Assembly (NCBI RefSeq): GCF_003096355.1
Contig: NZ_QEKI01000005.1
Span: forward strand, 218,825-282,824
Direction: 5' to 3'
DNA length: 64,000 bases
Source of the DNA: Pontibacter virosus
Lineage (GTDB): Bacteria; Bacteroidota; Bacteroidia; Cytophagales; Hymenobacteraceae
Shown piece after piece: positions 52,273-61,808 of this stretch. The notes beneath the pieces are model-generated. The model was given only the letters and a program-made list of their open reading frames with translations. It made no database searches and had not been told where the DNA came from. The translations under genes and the position numbers were made by a program. Each line of letters opens with the position of its first letter. Positions within the stretch are counted from its first letter, which is position 1.

Positions 52273-53619
52273 ATGATCATTATAGATACCGCATTAGCCA
52301 AAAGAGAAGCTGAAGGACGCCCTGTCCGAGTAGGTATGGTGGGAGCCGGATTTATGGCCAAAGGCGTGGCGCTGCAAATCAAGAACCACGTGCCAGGTAT
52401 GGAACTGGTGGCCATTTCAAACCGAACCATTAACCGTGCCCGCGAAACGTACAACGAAGCAGGTATAGCAGAGGTAGAGGAGGTTGATTCCGTTGAAGCT
52501 TTGCAGGGAAATATCCGAAACGGCAGGTATAGCATTACCAACGACCCGATGCTGCTGTGCCGGGCAGAAGGGATTGATGCCATTCTGGAGGTAACCGGCG
52601 CCGTGGAATTTGGTGCGCAGGTGGCCTTGGAGGCTATCCAAAACGGCAAGCATACGATCATGATGGACGCCGAAGTGGATGGCACCGTTGGTCCGATCCT
52701 GAAGGTATACGCCGACAAAGCGGGCGTCGTGTTCACGAACGTGGACGGTGACCAACCGGGCGTGATTATGAACCTGTACCGTTACGTGAAATCCATCGGC
52801 ATGAAGCCGGTGCTCTGCGGCAACATCAAAGGCCTGCATGATCCTTATCGCAACCCGACTACACAAGAGGGCTTTGCCAAGCGTTGGGGACAAGACCCCG
52901 CCATGGTGACTTCCTTTGCCGACGGCACCAAAATCTCCTTCGAACAGGCCATTGTGGCAAATGGAACAGGTATGCGCGTGGCCAAACGCGGCATGCTGGG
53001 GCCTTACGCACCACAGGGAGCCAATATCCGGGAGTCCGTAAATTTGTTCCCGCTGGAAGAACTCACGAACGGTCCGGGTATTGTGGACTACGTGGTAGGT
53101 ATAGCCGAACCGGCTGGTGGCGTATTTGTGCTGGCTACACAGGACAATCCGACGCAACAGCATTACCTCAACTACTACAAGATGGGAGAGGGACCGCTGT
53201 ACTGTTTCTACACCCCGTACCACCTATGCCACCTCGAGGTGCCGCTGACTATTGCCAGAGCTGTGCTGTTTAACGACGCTGCGCTCACACCACTGGACCG
53301 TCCGTATGTGGAAGTAGTGACAGCCGCCAAAATAGACCTGAAAGCCGGTGAGACCATCGACGGTATCGGGCATTACATGACTTATGGCCTGTGCGAGAAC
53401 GCCGACGTGACCGAGCGGGAGAACCTTCTGCCGATCGGTGTGGCCGAAGGTTGCGTGCTGAAGCGCGACATCCCGAAAGACCAGGTGCTCACCTACGACG
53501 ACGTGATTTTACCGGAAGGCCGTACAATCGACAAACTGCGCGAGGAGCAGCGCCAGTATTTTGCCGCTGCCTTCGCTGAGGCGAATGAGCAGGCACCAAG
53601 TAAAACCGCCTTCGCATAA
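52273..53619 (+). CDS. COG4091-type oxidoreductase with C-terminal SAF domain
   Basis: A 448-residue protein. The N-terminal Rossmann domain (RPVRVGMVGAGFMAKGVALQI) has GxGxxG-type nucleotide binding; the middle (ILEVTGAVEFGAQVALEAIQNGKHTIMMDAEVDGTVG, TNVDGDQPGVIMNLYRYVKSIG) resembles homoserine-dehydrogenase-like enzymes. The last ~90 residues (ENLLPIGVAEGCVLKRDIPKDQVLTYDDVILPEG) look like a SAF/antifreeze-like domain. This layout matches the predicted homoserine dehydrogenase-like COG4091 family. It lies after rfbF, rfbG and the epimerase and before a glycosyltransferase, so a nucleotide-sugar or branched-sugar step is more likely than amino-acid synthesis. The reaction is unknown. Confidence 0.78.
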   Translation: MIIIDTALAKREAEGRPVRVGMVGAGFMAKGVALQIKNHVPGMELVAISNRTINRARETYNEAGIAEVEEVDSVEALQGNIRNGRYSITNDPMLLCRAEGIDAILEVTGAVEFGAQVALEAIQNGKHTIMMDAEVDGTVGPILKVYADKAGVVFTNVDGDQPGVIMNLYRYVKSIGMKPVLCGNIKGLHDPYRNPTTQEGFAKRWGQDPAMVTSFADGTKISFEQAIVANGTGMRVAKRGMLGPYAPQGANIRESVNLFPLEELTNGPGIVDYVVGIAEPAGGVFVLATQDNPTQQHYLNYYKMGEGPLYCFYTPYHLCHLEVPLTIARAVLFNDAALTPLDRPYVEVVTAAKIDLKAGETIDGIGHYMTYGLCENADVTERENLLPIGVAEGCVLKRDIPKDQVLTYDDVILPEGRTIDKLREEQRQYFAAAFAEANEQAPSKTAFA

Positions 53620-53653
53620 TAAAATTCTGATTCAAAAATACAGCATCAGGCAG

Positions 53654-53692
53654 AGTCCCGCCTAGGCCAGATATGGCCCAGGTGGGATTTTA
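53654..53692 (+). terminator. Weak intrinsic terminator after COG4091 gene
   Basis: AGTCCCGCCTAGGCC (53654-53668) and GGCCCAGGTGGGATT (53675-53689) pair with two G-T pairs and one mismatch, followed by TTTT. Confidence 0.5.
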
Positions 53693-53714
53693 GCTGATTT
53701 AAGACCCCTTGTAC

Positions 53715-54929
53715 ATGCGCATTCTCCAGGTTCACAATCATTATAAAATATCCGCTGGCGAAGACACCGTTTTCTATGCAGAGGCAGCGCTACTCGAAAG
53801 TCATGGGCATACAGTAGATAAATTCACGCTGTCAAACGAGGATGTAAACTCAATTAGTGAAAAGCTGGGAGCTGCGCTAGGGGTAGTGTACAATACCAGA
53901 AGTGCCCGTATGATCGAAGAGAAAATCAAAGCTTTTCAGCCTGACATCATCCATGTGCACAATTTTTTCCCGTTGATCTCGCCTGCTGTGTTTGACGTCG
54001 CCCACAAACTGGGTGTGCCTACTGTGATGACGCTGCACAATTACCGGCTGATCTGCCCAAGTGCATACCTGCACTACAATGGCCGCACGCATATGGAAAA
54101 CGTGCACAAGACTTTCCCGCTACGCGCCATCTTAGACAAGGCCTACCGCAACTCCATGTTCCAGACGGCATCAGTGGTGTTGGCTACAGGTGTGCACAAG
54201 CTATTGGGGACCTGGCAGCAGAAAGTGGACCGATTCATCACCCTCACACAAGGAGGCAGCGATCTGTTTTTTAACTCTTCGCTCAAACCCAGGCGAGAGC
54301 AGTTGGTCGTGAAGCCGAATTTTACAACTGACCTTGGCCTTGGTGAAGCGGAAAGAGGCGATCACTTTCTTTTTGTTGGCAGACTGTCTCCGGAAAAAGG
54401 TATAAGCACGCTCTTAAAAGCGACAGAACTCTATCCCTTCAAACTTAAAATAATAGGAGATGGGTCTATGCGGGAAGAGGTGGAGCGACATGCCGCAACA
54501 CATCCGAATGTAACATATTTAGGTTACCAAAAGCTGGACAGGGTAGAGCAGGAGTTGAAAACCGCCAAAGCGCTTATATTTCCTTCGGAGTGGATGGAAA
54601 CATTCGGCATGACCATCATTGAGGCCTTCTCGACGGGTACACCTGTAATCGCTGCGAAAATTGGTGGGGCAGCACAGCTTGTAGACGATGGCGTAAATGG
54701 GCTGCACTATAGTCCCGGCAATGCGGCGGAGTTGGCAGAGCGGGTACATACCCTCACCCAACACCCCCATATGGCCCGCCAAATGGGCACCGCTGCCCGA
54801 CAAAGCTACGAGGTCAGGTATACGCCCGAGGCCAATTACCGCATGCTGCTTTCCATTTACGAAGATACCATCCGGTCCAAAAACAAAATTGCCCCTGCAA
54901 CTCAAGTCACAGAGGCAAATCTTTCATAG
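53715..54929 (+). CDS. Family 4 glycosyltransferase
   Basis: A 404-residue GT-B enzyme. The N-terminal domain starts MRILQVHNHYKISAGEDTVFYAEAALL and contains DIIHVHNFFPLISPAVFDVAHKLGVPTVMTLHNYR. The C-terminal domain has DHFLFVGRLSPEKGISTLLKA and the retaining GT4 signature FPSEWMETFGMTIIEAFSTGTPVIA (Ex7E). It transfers a sugar to the growing repeat unit on the cytoplasmic face of the inner membrane. An upstream TTG adds two residues; the ATG at 53715 is used. It ends convergently with the GT61 gene. Confidence 0.9.
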   Translation: MRILQVHNHYKISAGEDTVFYAEAALLESHGHTVDKFTLSNEDVNSISEKLGAALGVVYNTRSARMIEEKIKAFQPDIIHVHNFFPLISPAVFDVAHKLGVPTVMTLHNYRLICPSAYLHYNGRTHMENVHKTFPLRAILDKAYRNSMFQTASVVLATGVHKLLGTWQQKVDRFITLTQGGSDLFFNSSLKPRREQLVVKPNFTTDLGLGEAERGDHFLFVGRLSPEKGISTLLKATELYPFKLKIIGDGSMREEVERHAATHPNVTYLGYQKLDRVEQELKTAKALIFPSEWMETFGMTIIEAFSTGTPVIAAKIGGAAQLVDDGVNGLHYSPGNAAELAERVHTLTQHPHMARQMGTAARQSYEVRYTPEANYRMLLSIYEDTIRSKNKIAPATQVTEANLS

Positions 54930-54952
54930 GAAGCAGGCGCTAAACTGCTTCC
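54929..54952. terminator. Hairpin spanning both stop codons of convergent genes
   Basis: GGAAGCAG (54929-54936) and CTGCTTCC (54945-54952) form a perfect 8-bp stem. It overlaps the last base of the GT4 stop and the stop of the GT61 gene. No clear T-tract follows on the plus strand; on the minus strand CCTATGAAAG follows. Terminator role uncertain. Confidence 0.4.
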
Positions 54953-56187
54953 ACGCTACTCTTTTTTCCAGTATTCTTTCGCATTTTCTCAAGTATCTCC
55001 ACCACCTGGTCGGTATCAACGAATAAGTGCTGGCGCTGGCCTTCATCCGCATTGTGCACCGGTTTTTCGCCTTTGCAGATGATGTAGTCGTAGTCCAGGT
55101 CAATTTTAGTGGCAATATCATAGAATGGTTCGATGACAAATCCTTCGTGAAAGATCTCGATGATCTTGGTGCCCGGCTTGCAGAAGAGCATGCTGATCAA
55201 TCCGGCACCTGTGGCTGATACAACCACTTTGGCTTGTGAGAACATCCTGATTTTCTCCAGAATGCTGTATTTACTGGAAACGATCGACTTGAACTTATAA
55301 GCTTCCAGGGCCTCCAGCAATTCCTTTTCGTTCAGCACGTTGCGCATAGCCGAATCGCTGCGACTGATGTATAAGTAGGGTACGCGCTCAGATGCCGGCA
55401 AAACTTCATGTTGCACCAGGGGCAGGAAGGAATTACGAATATACTGGCCCAGCCAGCGTGGTACCAGGGTATGATTGCCGCGTGGTGCGGTGGAGGCGAT
55501 AATGCGGTCGGCGGTGAGGTGATGGTACTCAACTGAGGTGATGATCTTCTCAGCAGGTATACCCAGTAACTCAAGAGTTTCGGTTTGATAGCTGTAGCGT
55601 GTGTTGGGCACCAGAAACCAATCTACTTCGTTGTACAGGCCACTTTCGCGGAGCAGGTGAAGGCGGGGCAGCACATCCAGAAACCAGTGGCCAATGTTGT
55701 TGAGTCCTGCACCACCGGTCAGCATGCTGAACACGGTGCCCTGGAAGCGGGTCGGGGCCTGGAAATAACTCTGGTTAAAAATATTGTTCTGGTCCGCGCT
55801 GGTGGCTTTTCCCTCCGTTAAGCTAAGCGATACGTTCTCGATGATGCGGTTCTGCTGCGACATGATCGCCACACTGCTCTCATTATCGGTATAGACACGG
55901 CCATTTGGCACCTCTACCACCACATAGTCGGTGGTTACGCTTCGCATGGGCTTCCAATAATCGGAGCAGGCTATGTAGAGGTCCTCTGATATCTCAAGCG
56001 GGGTGGTCAGGTTTGGGTATATGCTGTGCACCCTCACTTCGGATTGGGCACAGACAGTTTCGTTATTGGTTTTGGTATTGATGTGGCATACGCCGCTAGG
56101 TCTGAAACGGGTGTTATGGGGGATGATACGCCCAAGTATCTTTTTCAGACGATTGGTAGATTTATCGTAAAATACCTTTGGTTTCAT
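54940..56187 (-). CDS. GT61 (DUF563) family glycosyltransferase
   Basis: A 415-residue protein. The family region is GGAGLNNIGHWFLDVLPRLHLLRESG, then WFLVPNTRYSYQTETLELLGIP, RVPYLYISRSDSAMRNVLNEKELLEAL and VVVSATGAGLISMLFCKPGTKIIEIF, which are typical GT61/DUF563 motifs (GHWxxDxLPRL and the GAxLxNxxF-like ending). It likely transfers a sugar to the exopolysaccharide. An upstream TTG would add 14 residues; the ATG at 56187 is used, though either is possible. It follows AlgJ- and MBOAT-type genes on the same strand, 61 bases after the former. Confidence 0.85.
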   Translation of the reverse strand: MKPKVFYDKSTNRLKKILGRIIPHNTRFRPSGVCHINTKTNNETVCAQSEVRVHSIYPNLTTPLEISEDLYIACSDYWKPMRSVTTDYVVVEVPNGRVYTDNESSVAIMSQQNRIIENVSLSLTEGKATSADQNNIFNQSYFQAPTRFQGTVFSMLTGGAGLNNIGHWFLDVLPRLHLLRESGLYNEVDWFLVPNTRYSYQTETLELLGIPAEKIITSVEYHHLTADRIIASTAPRGNHTLVPRWLGQYIRNSFLPLVQHEVLPASERVPYLYISRSDSAMRNVLNEKELLEALEAYKFKSIVSSKYSILEKIRMFSQAKVVVSATGAGLISMLFCKPGTKIIEIFHEGFVIEPFYDIATKIDLDYDYIICKGEKPVHNADEGQRQHLFVDTDQVVEILEKMRKNTGKKSSVEAV

Positions 56188-56248
56188 ATATATCTGGTGG
56201 GTAATAATTGCTATACGTTTGTTATTCAAATTTGGCTGTGTTACACCA

Positions 56249-57373
56249 TCAATCCAGCTGTTTTACCAGATGCCGGGTGTTATTTTCTGTGCTATCCTCT
56301 ACTTGATGCAAATGTTGCGCCAGTAGTTGGGCAGCGGCAGCTACCGCCGTGTTATTCCAGTGCCCGTCATCGGCAGGATAGAGTTTCTTTTTTTCATGAA
56401 GGTATAAGTGTTCGAATGTTTTCTGCGTATCTACCACCTTTACACCTCTTTTTTCAAGCGCAGCCAGCAGACGGGGTAGAAAGTCCGGTTTACGTCCCGA
56501 GGGTAACAGCTGGTGGTAAATATTTTCTTTGTTAGGTATGGGCATGAACACAAAGGGGATGCCTCGTTCTGCCAACGCGTGTTTGTAACCTTCCAACACA
56601 TCGGCTATCTGGTCTATTTCTTGGTCGCTGAAGGTTCGGTTGGCATACTCGCCTTCCATAAAAAATTCACTTTGGTAATTGATGTATTCTTTTTTGCCAA
56701 ACTTCCGTTCGATGTTCGCCAGCGTACGGTGGTAGAACGCGAATTTCGAAATGCGGTCTGCCGTCACGGCCAGCCAGGTCAGCATTTTGGAAGAGTTGAT
56801 GATGGCGCCTGTCCGGTCGCGGAGCTTGTTGCCTATACCTGTGGCGCCCACGGCAGGTAGTTCAGGTATACGGCGCTCAATACTAGATACCACCACGACC
56901 TCTGGCGGATGCTCCTCAAAGCGCCTGGTGCCCAGAAAACGGTTGACCGTGGCGGGGGCAAAGGAATATACCTCTTTACCCAGCTGTTTTTCCAGCACTT
57001 CGGCCAGCGTTTCTTCCTGCGATAGTTTGGCGCCTGTAATATTGGAGTCTCCAATCAGCAGCACCTCGGCCTTGGTATCACGGTTGCGGTAGCCATAGGG
57101 ATCTGTGTACCATTCCACCTGCTTTTTCTCGGCATAGAGGGTACGGGGAGCCAGTTCGCCTTCCTCCTCCATGCGCAGGTGCATGTTCGGGTAAAAGGGC
57201 CCCGACAGCAGACGTACGCTGTTCACTGAGATGGTCTCCCAGATCCTGAAGGTAAAGAAGTTCATGGGTAACACAACGGCTTCAACAAAGGGCCAAAGCA
57301 CAAAGGGCATTACAAGCAGCGTCAGTTTCCTGAAGAGCCTTTTCACCTCTTTGGTTTTCGTTTTCTGTTTCAT
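56249..57373 (-). CDS. AlgJ/AlgX-like SGNH hydrolase-fold O-acetylation protein
   Basis: A 374-residue protein with an N-terminal membrane anchor (LTLLVMPFVLWPFVEAVVLPM). The SGNH-like core starts AEVLLIGDSNITGAKLSQEE (GDS block with the nucleophilic Ser) and ends with LYPADDGHWNNTAVAAAAQ (Asp/His block). GIPFVFMPIPNKENIYHQLLP in between is typical of AlgJ/AlgX-like proteins. It probably transfers acetyl groups to the exported polysaccharide in the periplasm, receiving them from the MBOAT partner whose gene ends directly before its start. The ATG at 57373 is adjacent to the MBOAT stop. Confidence 0.85.
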   Translation of the reverse strand: MKQKTKTKEVKRLFRKLTLLVMPFVLWPFVEAVVLPMNFFTFRIWETISVNSVRLLSGPFYPNMHLRMEEEGELAPRTLYAEKKQVEWYTDPYGYRNRDTKAEVLLIGDSNITGAKLSQEETLAEVLEKQLGKEVYSFAPATVNRFLGTRRFEEHPPEVVVVSSIERRIPELPAVGATGIGNKLRDRTGAIINSSKMLTWLAVTADRISKFAFYHRTLANIERKFGKKEYINYQSEFFMEGEYANRTFSDQEIDQIADVLEGYKHALAERGIPFVFMPIPNKENIYHQLLPSGRKPDFLPRLLAALEKRGVKVVDTQKTFEHLYLHEKKKLYPADDGHWNNTAVAAAAQLLAQHLHQVEDSTENNTRHLVKQLD

Positions 57374-58852
57374 TTAGAACTGAAAATAAATGAACTCCTG
57401 GTGGCCAAACTGTCCGAAGAGCAGTACCGCAACAATGGCTGCGTAATACAGTCCCCAACGCACCACGGCAGGTTTTTGGCTAATTAGCTGCGATACACTT
57501 CCATGGCGCTGTATGAGGTGGACCGTCTCCATGATCAGGATCGAGATAACAGACACGGCAAATACTTTAAAGCCCTGGTCCATGAACAGAATATGCTGCA
57601 GGTCTATACCCGCCAGTAGCAGCCGGATGTTACCTATACCTGTCACGCTGCTCTGCAGGATGTAAAAAGCCTCCCCGATGGAGTTTGCCCTGAAAAACAC
57701 CCAGGAGAAAAGCACCAGCGCAAACACGCTCAGCACCTGCACCCACTTGTACAACAGCGGACGGCTGCTGAGGCCAAGCAATTTGGCAATGCCGTCGCGC
57801 TGCCTGGTGGTGACGATTGCAAACACCAGGTAAAAGCCGTGCAGCGCACCCCATACCACAAACGTCCAGTTAGCACCGTGCCACAGGCCGCTCACCAGAA
57901 ACGTAATGAACAAATTGTAGTACCAGCGCCACTTTACCACCCGGTTGCCGCCCAGCGGAATGTAGAGGTAGTCGCGGAACCAGGACGAGAGCGATATATG
58001 CCAGCGGCTCCAGAACTCGGAAATGCTCTTGGAGTAATACGGCCTGCGGAAGTTCTCCATCAGCCGGAAGCCCATCACCTGCGCCGCCCCGATGGCAATA
58101 TCCGAGTAGCCCGAGAAGTCGCAGTAGATCTGGAAGGCGAAAAAGATGGTGGCGATGATCAGCGTAATGCCCTCGTAGTCAGTCGGGTTGTTGTATACCT
58201 GGTTGACCATCAGGGCCAGGTTATCCGCGATCATGATCTTCTTGAAAAAACCCCAGCCCATGCGACGCAAACCGCCCACGATGCGCTCGTAGCTAAACTC
58301 GTGATGGGCCTTGAGCTGCCCCAACAGGTTGCCCGCCCGTTCGATCGGTCCCGCTACCAGCTGCGGGAAAAAAGTTACGAACAGCGCAAACACGCCCAGG
58401 TGCCGTTCCGCCCTGATGCGTCCATGGTACACGTCAATCGAGTAGCTCATAGTCTGGAAGGTATAGAAGGAAATACCCATCGGTAGCAGCAGTTCAAAAG
58501 CCGGCACAGCATAATCCATGTTCAGGACCGATGCTGCATCCCGTGCGCTTTCGTTAAAGAAATTGTAATACTTGAATAGGCCGAGTATGCTCAGGTTAGA
58601 AAACAGTGAAAGCCAGAGATAAGGCTTGCGTTTGTGTTTTTCCTCGTCGCTATACCTGCCCATGGCACGGCCGCAGAAATAGTCAACCAGTGTAGACCCA
58701 ACCAGGATCAAGGTATAGGCCGGCTTCCACGAGGCATAAAAGTAATAGCTGGCCAGCAGCAGAATAAGCCATCTGCGGTTCGGGGGCGTTAAAAAGTAGA
58801 GCGTAACTACTACCGGGAAGAATATGAAAAATTCAGTAGAGTTGAAAAGCAT
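57374..58852 (-). CDS. MBOAT-family membrane O-acyltransferase (AlgI-like)
   Basis: A 492-residue polytopic membrane protein with about ten to twelve helices. AlgI-type motifs are present: FFIFFPVVVTLYFLTP, LLPMGISFYTFQTMSYSIDVY, FFPQLVAGPIERAGNLL, FWSRWHISLSSWFRDYLYIPLGGNR and the catalytic-His region VSGLWHGANWTFVVWG. It should carry acetyl groups across the inner membrane for polysaccharide O-acetylation, working with the AlgJ-like protein encoded immediately downstream with no gap. This is the first gene of the minus-strand arm (MBOAT, AlgJ-like, GT61). Confidence 0.93.
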   Translation of the reverse strand: MLFNSTEFFIFFPVVVTLYFLTPPNRRWLILLLASYYFYASWKPAYTLILVGSTLVDYFCGRAMGRYSDEEKHKRKPYLWLSLFSNLSILGLFKYYNFFNESARDAASVLNMDYAVPAFELLLPMGISFYTFQTMSYSIDVYHGRIRAERHLGVFALFVTFFPQLVAGPIERAGNLLGQLKAHHEFSYERIVGGLRRMGWGFFKKIMIADNLALMVNQVYNNPTDYEGITLIIATIFFAFQIYCDFSGYSDIAIGAAQVMGFRLMENFRRPYYSKSISEFWSRWHISLSSWFRDYLYIPLGGNRVVKWRWYYNLFITFLVSGLWHGANWTFVVWGALHGFYLVFAIVTTRQRDGIAKLLGLSSRPLLYKWVQVLSVFALVLFSWVFFRANSIGEAFYILQSSVTGIGNIRLLLAGIDLQHILFMDQGFKVFAVSVISILIMETVHLIQRHGSVSQLISQKPAVVRWGLYYAAIVAVLLFGQFGHQEFIYFQF

Positions 58853-59456
58853 ATGCAGACGCTGTTATTGATCGAGAGAAGCGTAGAGTCCCATGCCATA
58901 TGGTAAATTTCGTCTGGTCACATCCTGCGCCAGGGCAAAACCGGGAGCCGTTTTCTTTATTATATTAAGAGTAAGGCCAAAAGGTTTAGGAATTCAGTAT
59001 ATATTTTTCTAGTTGTATAGGTACACCGGTATTATTGTGCTGCTCTCTATACGTATCTAATCCGAATTGGCTGTTTCTAATCTGAAGAAATTGCACCTGT
59101 CCGGTCTATCTGTAAGATGCGCGCCCGATGATGCCACAGGTATGTTGTGTTACCGGATGTGCGCTGGCAATGGCTCGGCCACTAAATCCCGCTCTGCCAG
59201 CTCCTTTCGGGGCAGCGGTTTTGTGCACAATTTAAGTATGCCACAAAGTCGAACATCTGAGCCGCTGCGGCGTAATATTATTGTACTCTAATACAACAGT
59301 AACCCTATACTCTTCGTAAAGGACAGGCGATGTTGTGAACTAGCACTTTGCTTAGGACAGCAGCTGTTCAGCTCTAATATATATACCACGATACAACCCT
59401 ATAGAACGTAGCGAGCATTGATCAAATGCCGTGATACAGATACTTAGTGAGTTTAT
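58853..59456. other. 604-base spacer, no gene seen
   Basis: The spacer separates the divergent MBOAT gene and the LamG-protein gene. It contains a 74-codon open frame at 59067-59291, but it is GC-skewed, Ser/Arg-rich and lacks a plausible start context, so it is not called. Several GGTATA-like words are present. No RNA gene or repeat is recognised; promoters for both flanking genes are expected. Confidence 0.4.
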
Positions 59457-61808
59457 ATGATAGCAACCACCTTCAGGTACATTACCAGATACCTCAATAT
59501 ATACCTAATCGGCCACAAGCGCAAAGCGGCCTTTGTTACCGCACTTGGCGTACTACTTAGCTTAGCGAGCCAGGGAGGGGCACTAGCCCAGACTGCCTGC
59601 CCTCCCGGCTTGGTGCATCACTTCGGGTTAGACGAAAAAGTGGCCGGCAGTTATACCGATTTCGTGACTGGAGCTAGCGCCACTTGTACAGCCTGTCCCG
59701 AACCCACCGCCAGTCGCTTTGGAGGAGCGCAGCGCTTCACCGGATCAGGCACTGGGCTGCAATTCGGTGAGATAAAAAACTTCCAGTGGGGACCCAACAG
59801 CAATTTCACAATCGAGGTATGGGTGCAGGTAAATCGCAAGTCTTCTAATCAGGTAATTGTCGGACGCAAATCCAGTGACGGTTTAACGGCGTGGTGGCTT
59901 GGCGTAAACCCAGAGGGTTACGCTGTCTTTGATATGCAGGATAATTACGGTGATCCACACACCATGACGGATTACCTTAAAGCTGTCAACCTGTTTGATG
60001 GCAAGTGGCACCACCTGGCGGTAGTCCGGGAGGGAGGCCCACAGATCACCAAACTGTATGTGGATGGGTTTCGGGTAGACGACCGGAGGACTGAAACAAG
60101 GGAATACCGCGGAAGCATGGAGTCTTCCAGTCCAGTCACCATCGGGTATATTGACATCGACTCAAAATATTATTTTGATGGAACAATTGACGAATTACTG
60201 GTATACAACAACAATTTGTCGGAACAGGAAGCTCGCGACCGTTATAACCACGGGGCAGGCAGTTACTGCGGGCCTGAAGAGATCAAGCCTGAGATTGTGT
60301 CAGAACCTATTACGTTTGGCACAGTCAACCAACAATACAAGTACGATGTGAATGCGGCAGGCAAACCTGCCCCCCGTTACCTTCTGATATCAGGTCCTCC
60401 GGGCATGACGATTAACGCAGGTACGGGTCTCATCTCCTGGGTGCCGCAGGCTGCCGGAAATTTTGCGGTAGAGGTAAAAGCAACCAATAGCCAGGGGGAG
60501 AGCGCCCCACAACGCTTTCAGGTCAATGTGAGAGCCGCCACGGAAGAGGGTATAGGCATATTGCATCACTGGATGCTCAACGAGACCTCAGGGTCCAATT
60601 ATCGGGACGTGTATACGCCGATAGATGCCGTTGCAGAGGCCAGAAGCCGCCCTGCTTCTGTGAAAGGAGCCGTAGGAGGAGGACAACGATTCAATGGACG
60701 GGACACGGGTCTTGACGTAATCGGCAGCCCGAACTTCGATTGGAAAGCGAAAGAGACGTTTACAATTGAGCTTTGGCTCCGCACCGAAACCAAAGATGGC
60801 AGCAGCGAGGCTCAGAACCAGGTGTTGATAGGGCGCCATGCCACAGACTCGCCGTCGCAGTGGTGGCTGGGACTCGACAAAGACCGAAAAGCAGCTTTTT
60901 ACCTGCCTGACATCGAGTTTAAGGGCAATTTCGTAGGTTCCGCCGGACCTAAGCTTAACGACGGAGCCTGGCATCAGCTCGTGGCGGTGCGGGACGGTGG
61001 TTCCGGGGCTACCAGGCTGTATGTGGATGGTGTGGAGATTGCATCCGGCAGCTTCGCTCATGAATTTGGGTTTAGCAGCAGGTCGCCCGTCAACATTGGT
61101 TACTTTGATGCGAGCATGCTTAACAGTTACCACTACGAGGGTGACATGGACGAAGTGAAGCTCTTTGGAAGAGCTCTTTCACCAGAAGAGATTAGAGAGC
61201 GCTTCACCGTGGTATACAATAGCCTGACAGAGATCGTGAGTTTTAAAGGACGCTATGTAAACGGGGAAGGCTTCAACCAGAAAGTCGTAGTTCTAGATTG
61301 GAGAACGCTTTACGAGCTTGATACAGACTTCTTCGAGATAGAGCGATCCGAAGATGGCGAGAATTTCGCAGCCATTGGACAGGTAAAAGCTTCTGGCACC
61401 ACAACAGCCGCCATCGACTATACTTTCACGGATGATACACCACTCAAGGAACAGGGTTATTATAGACTTCGGTTGGTTCGCCTGGATGGTACCGCTACCT
61501 ACTCAAATGTCATATTAGTACAAGACGGCTCTCCTTCCGCATCCTCTTTTAGAGTATATCCGAATCCGGCTGCAGGGGGGGATGAGGTAACCATCGAAGT
61601 TGCCAATTTGAAAGAGAGCGAGGAAGTGACATTTATGGTAACGGACGCTTCCGGCAGGCAGGTGCTTCGCCAGCAGGTACGTACCGATGAGTTTGGTGAG
61701 CTATACCTGACCCTGCCAGTAGGAGTATCTTTAAAACCCGGTATCTATAATCTGACAGTAGCTGGCAGTAACAAAACACTCAACCGTAAGCTGGTGGTTG
61801 CCCGTTAA
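59457..61808 (+). CDS. Secreted two-LamG-domain protein with T9SS type A sorting domain
   Basis: A 783-residue exported protein. An N-terminal hydrophobic region (AAFVTALGVLLSLASQGGALA) serves as signal, preceded by a 20-residue basic extension. Two LamG/concanavalin-like domains occur at about 50-270 (FTIEVWVQVNRKS, KWHHLAVVREGG, TKLYVDGFRVD, DGTIDELLVYNNNLSEQEARDRY) and about 365-590 (FTIELWLRTET, AWHQLVAVRDGG, ATRLYVDGVEI, DMDEVKLFGRALSPEEIRERF). A cadherin-like/putative-Ig segment lies between them (PEIVSEPITFGTVNQQYKYDV). The end (FRVYPNPAAGGDEVTIEV to LNRKLVVAR) is a type A sorting domain. It is likely a surface carbohydrate- or protein-binding molecule. Confidence 0.88.
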   Translation: MIATTFRYITRYLNIYLIGHKRKAAFVTALGVLLSLASQGGALAQTACPPGLVHHFGLDEKVAGSYTDFVTGASATCTACPEPTASRFGGAQRFTGSGTGLQFGEIKNFQWGPNSNFTIEVWVQVNRKSSNQVIVGRKSSDGLTAWWLGVNPEGYAVFDMQDNYGDPHTMTDYLKAVNLFDGKWHHLAVVREGGPQITKLYVDGFRVDDRRTETREYRGSMESSSPVTIGYIDIDSKYYFDGTIDELLVYNNNLSEQEARDRYNHGAGSYCGPEEIKPEIVSEPITFGTVNQQYKYDVNAAGKPAPRYLLISGPPGMTINAGTGLISWVPQAAGNFAVEVKATNSQGESAPQRFQVNVRAATEEGIGILHHWMLNETSGSNYRDVYTPIDAVAEARSRPASVKGAVGGGQRFNGRDTGLDVIGSPNFDWKAKETFTIELWLRTETKDGSSEAQNQVLIGRHATDSPSQWWLGLDKDRKAAFYLPDIEFKGNFVGSAGPKLNDGAWHQLVAVRDGGSGATRLYVDGVEIASGSFAHEFGFSSRSPVNIGYFDASMLNSYHYEGDMDEVKLFGRALSPEEIRERFTVVYNSLTEIVSFKGRYVNGEGFNQKVVVLDWRTLYELDTDFFEIERSEDGENFAAIGQVKASGTTTAAIDYTFTDDTPLKEQGYYRLRLVRLDGTATYSNVILVQDGSPSASSFRVYPNPAAGGDEVTIEVANLKESEEVTFMVTDASGRQVLRQQVRTDEFGELYLTLPVGVSLKPGIYNLTVAGSNKTLNRKLVVAR

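Noticed and set aside
59067..59291. 74-codon open frame in the spacer before the LamG gene
   Set aside because: Composition is Ser/Arg-rich with no hydrophobic pattern, domain or plausible start; probably chance.
60588..61133. 181-codon antisense frame within the LamG gene
   Set aside because: It lies opposite the second LamG domain, which is well supported, and has no recognisable motif.
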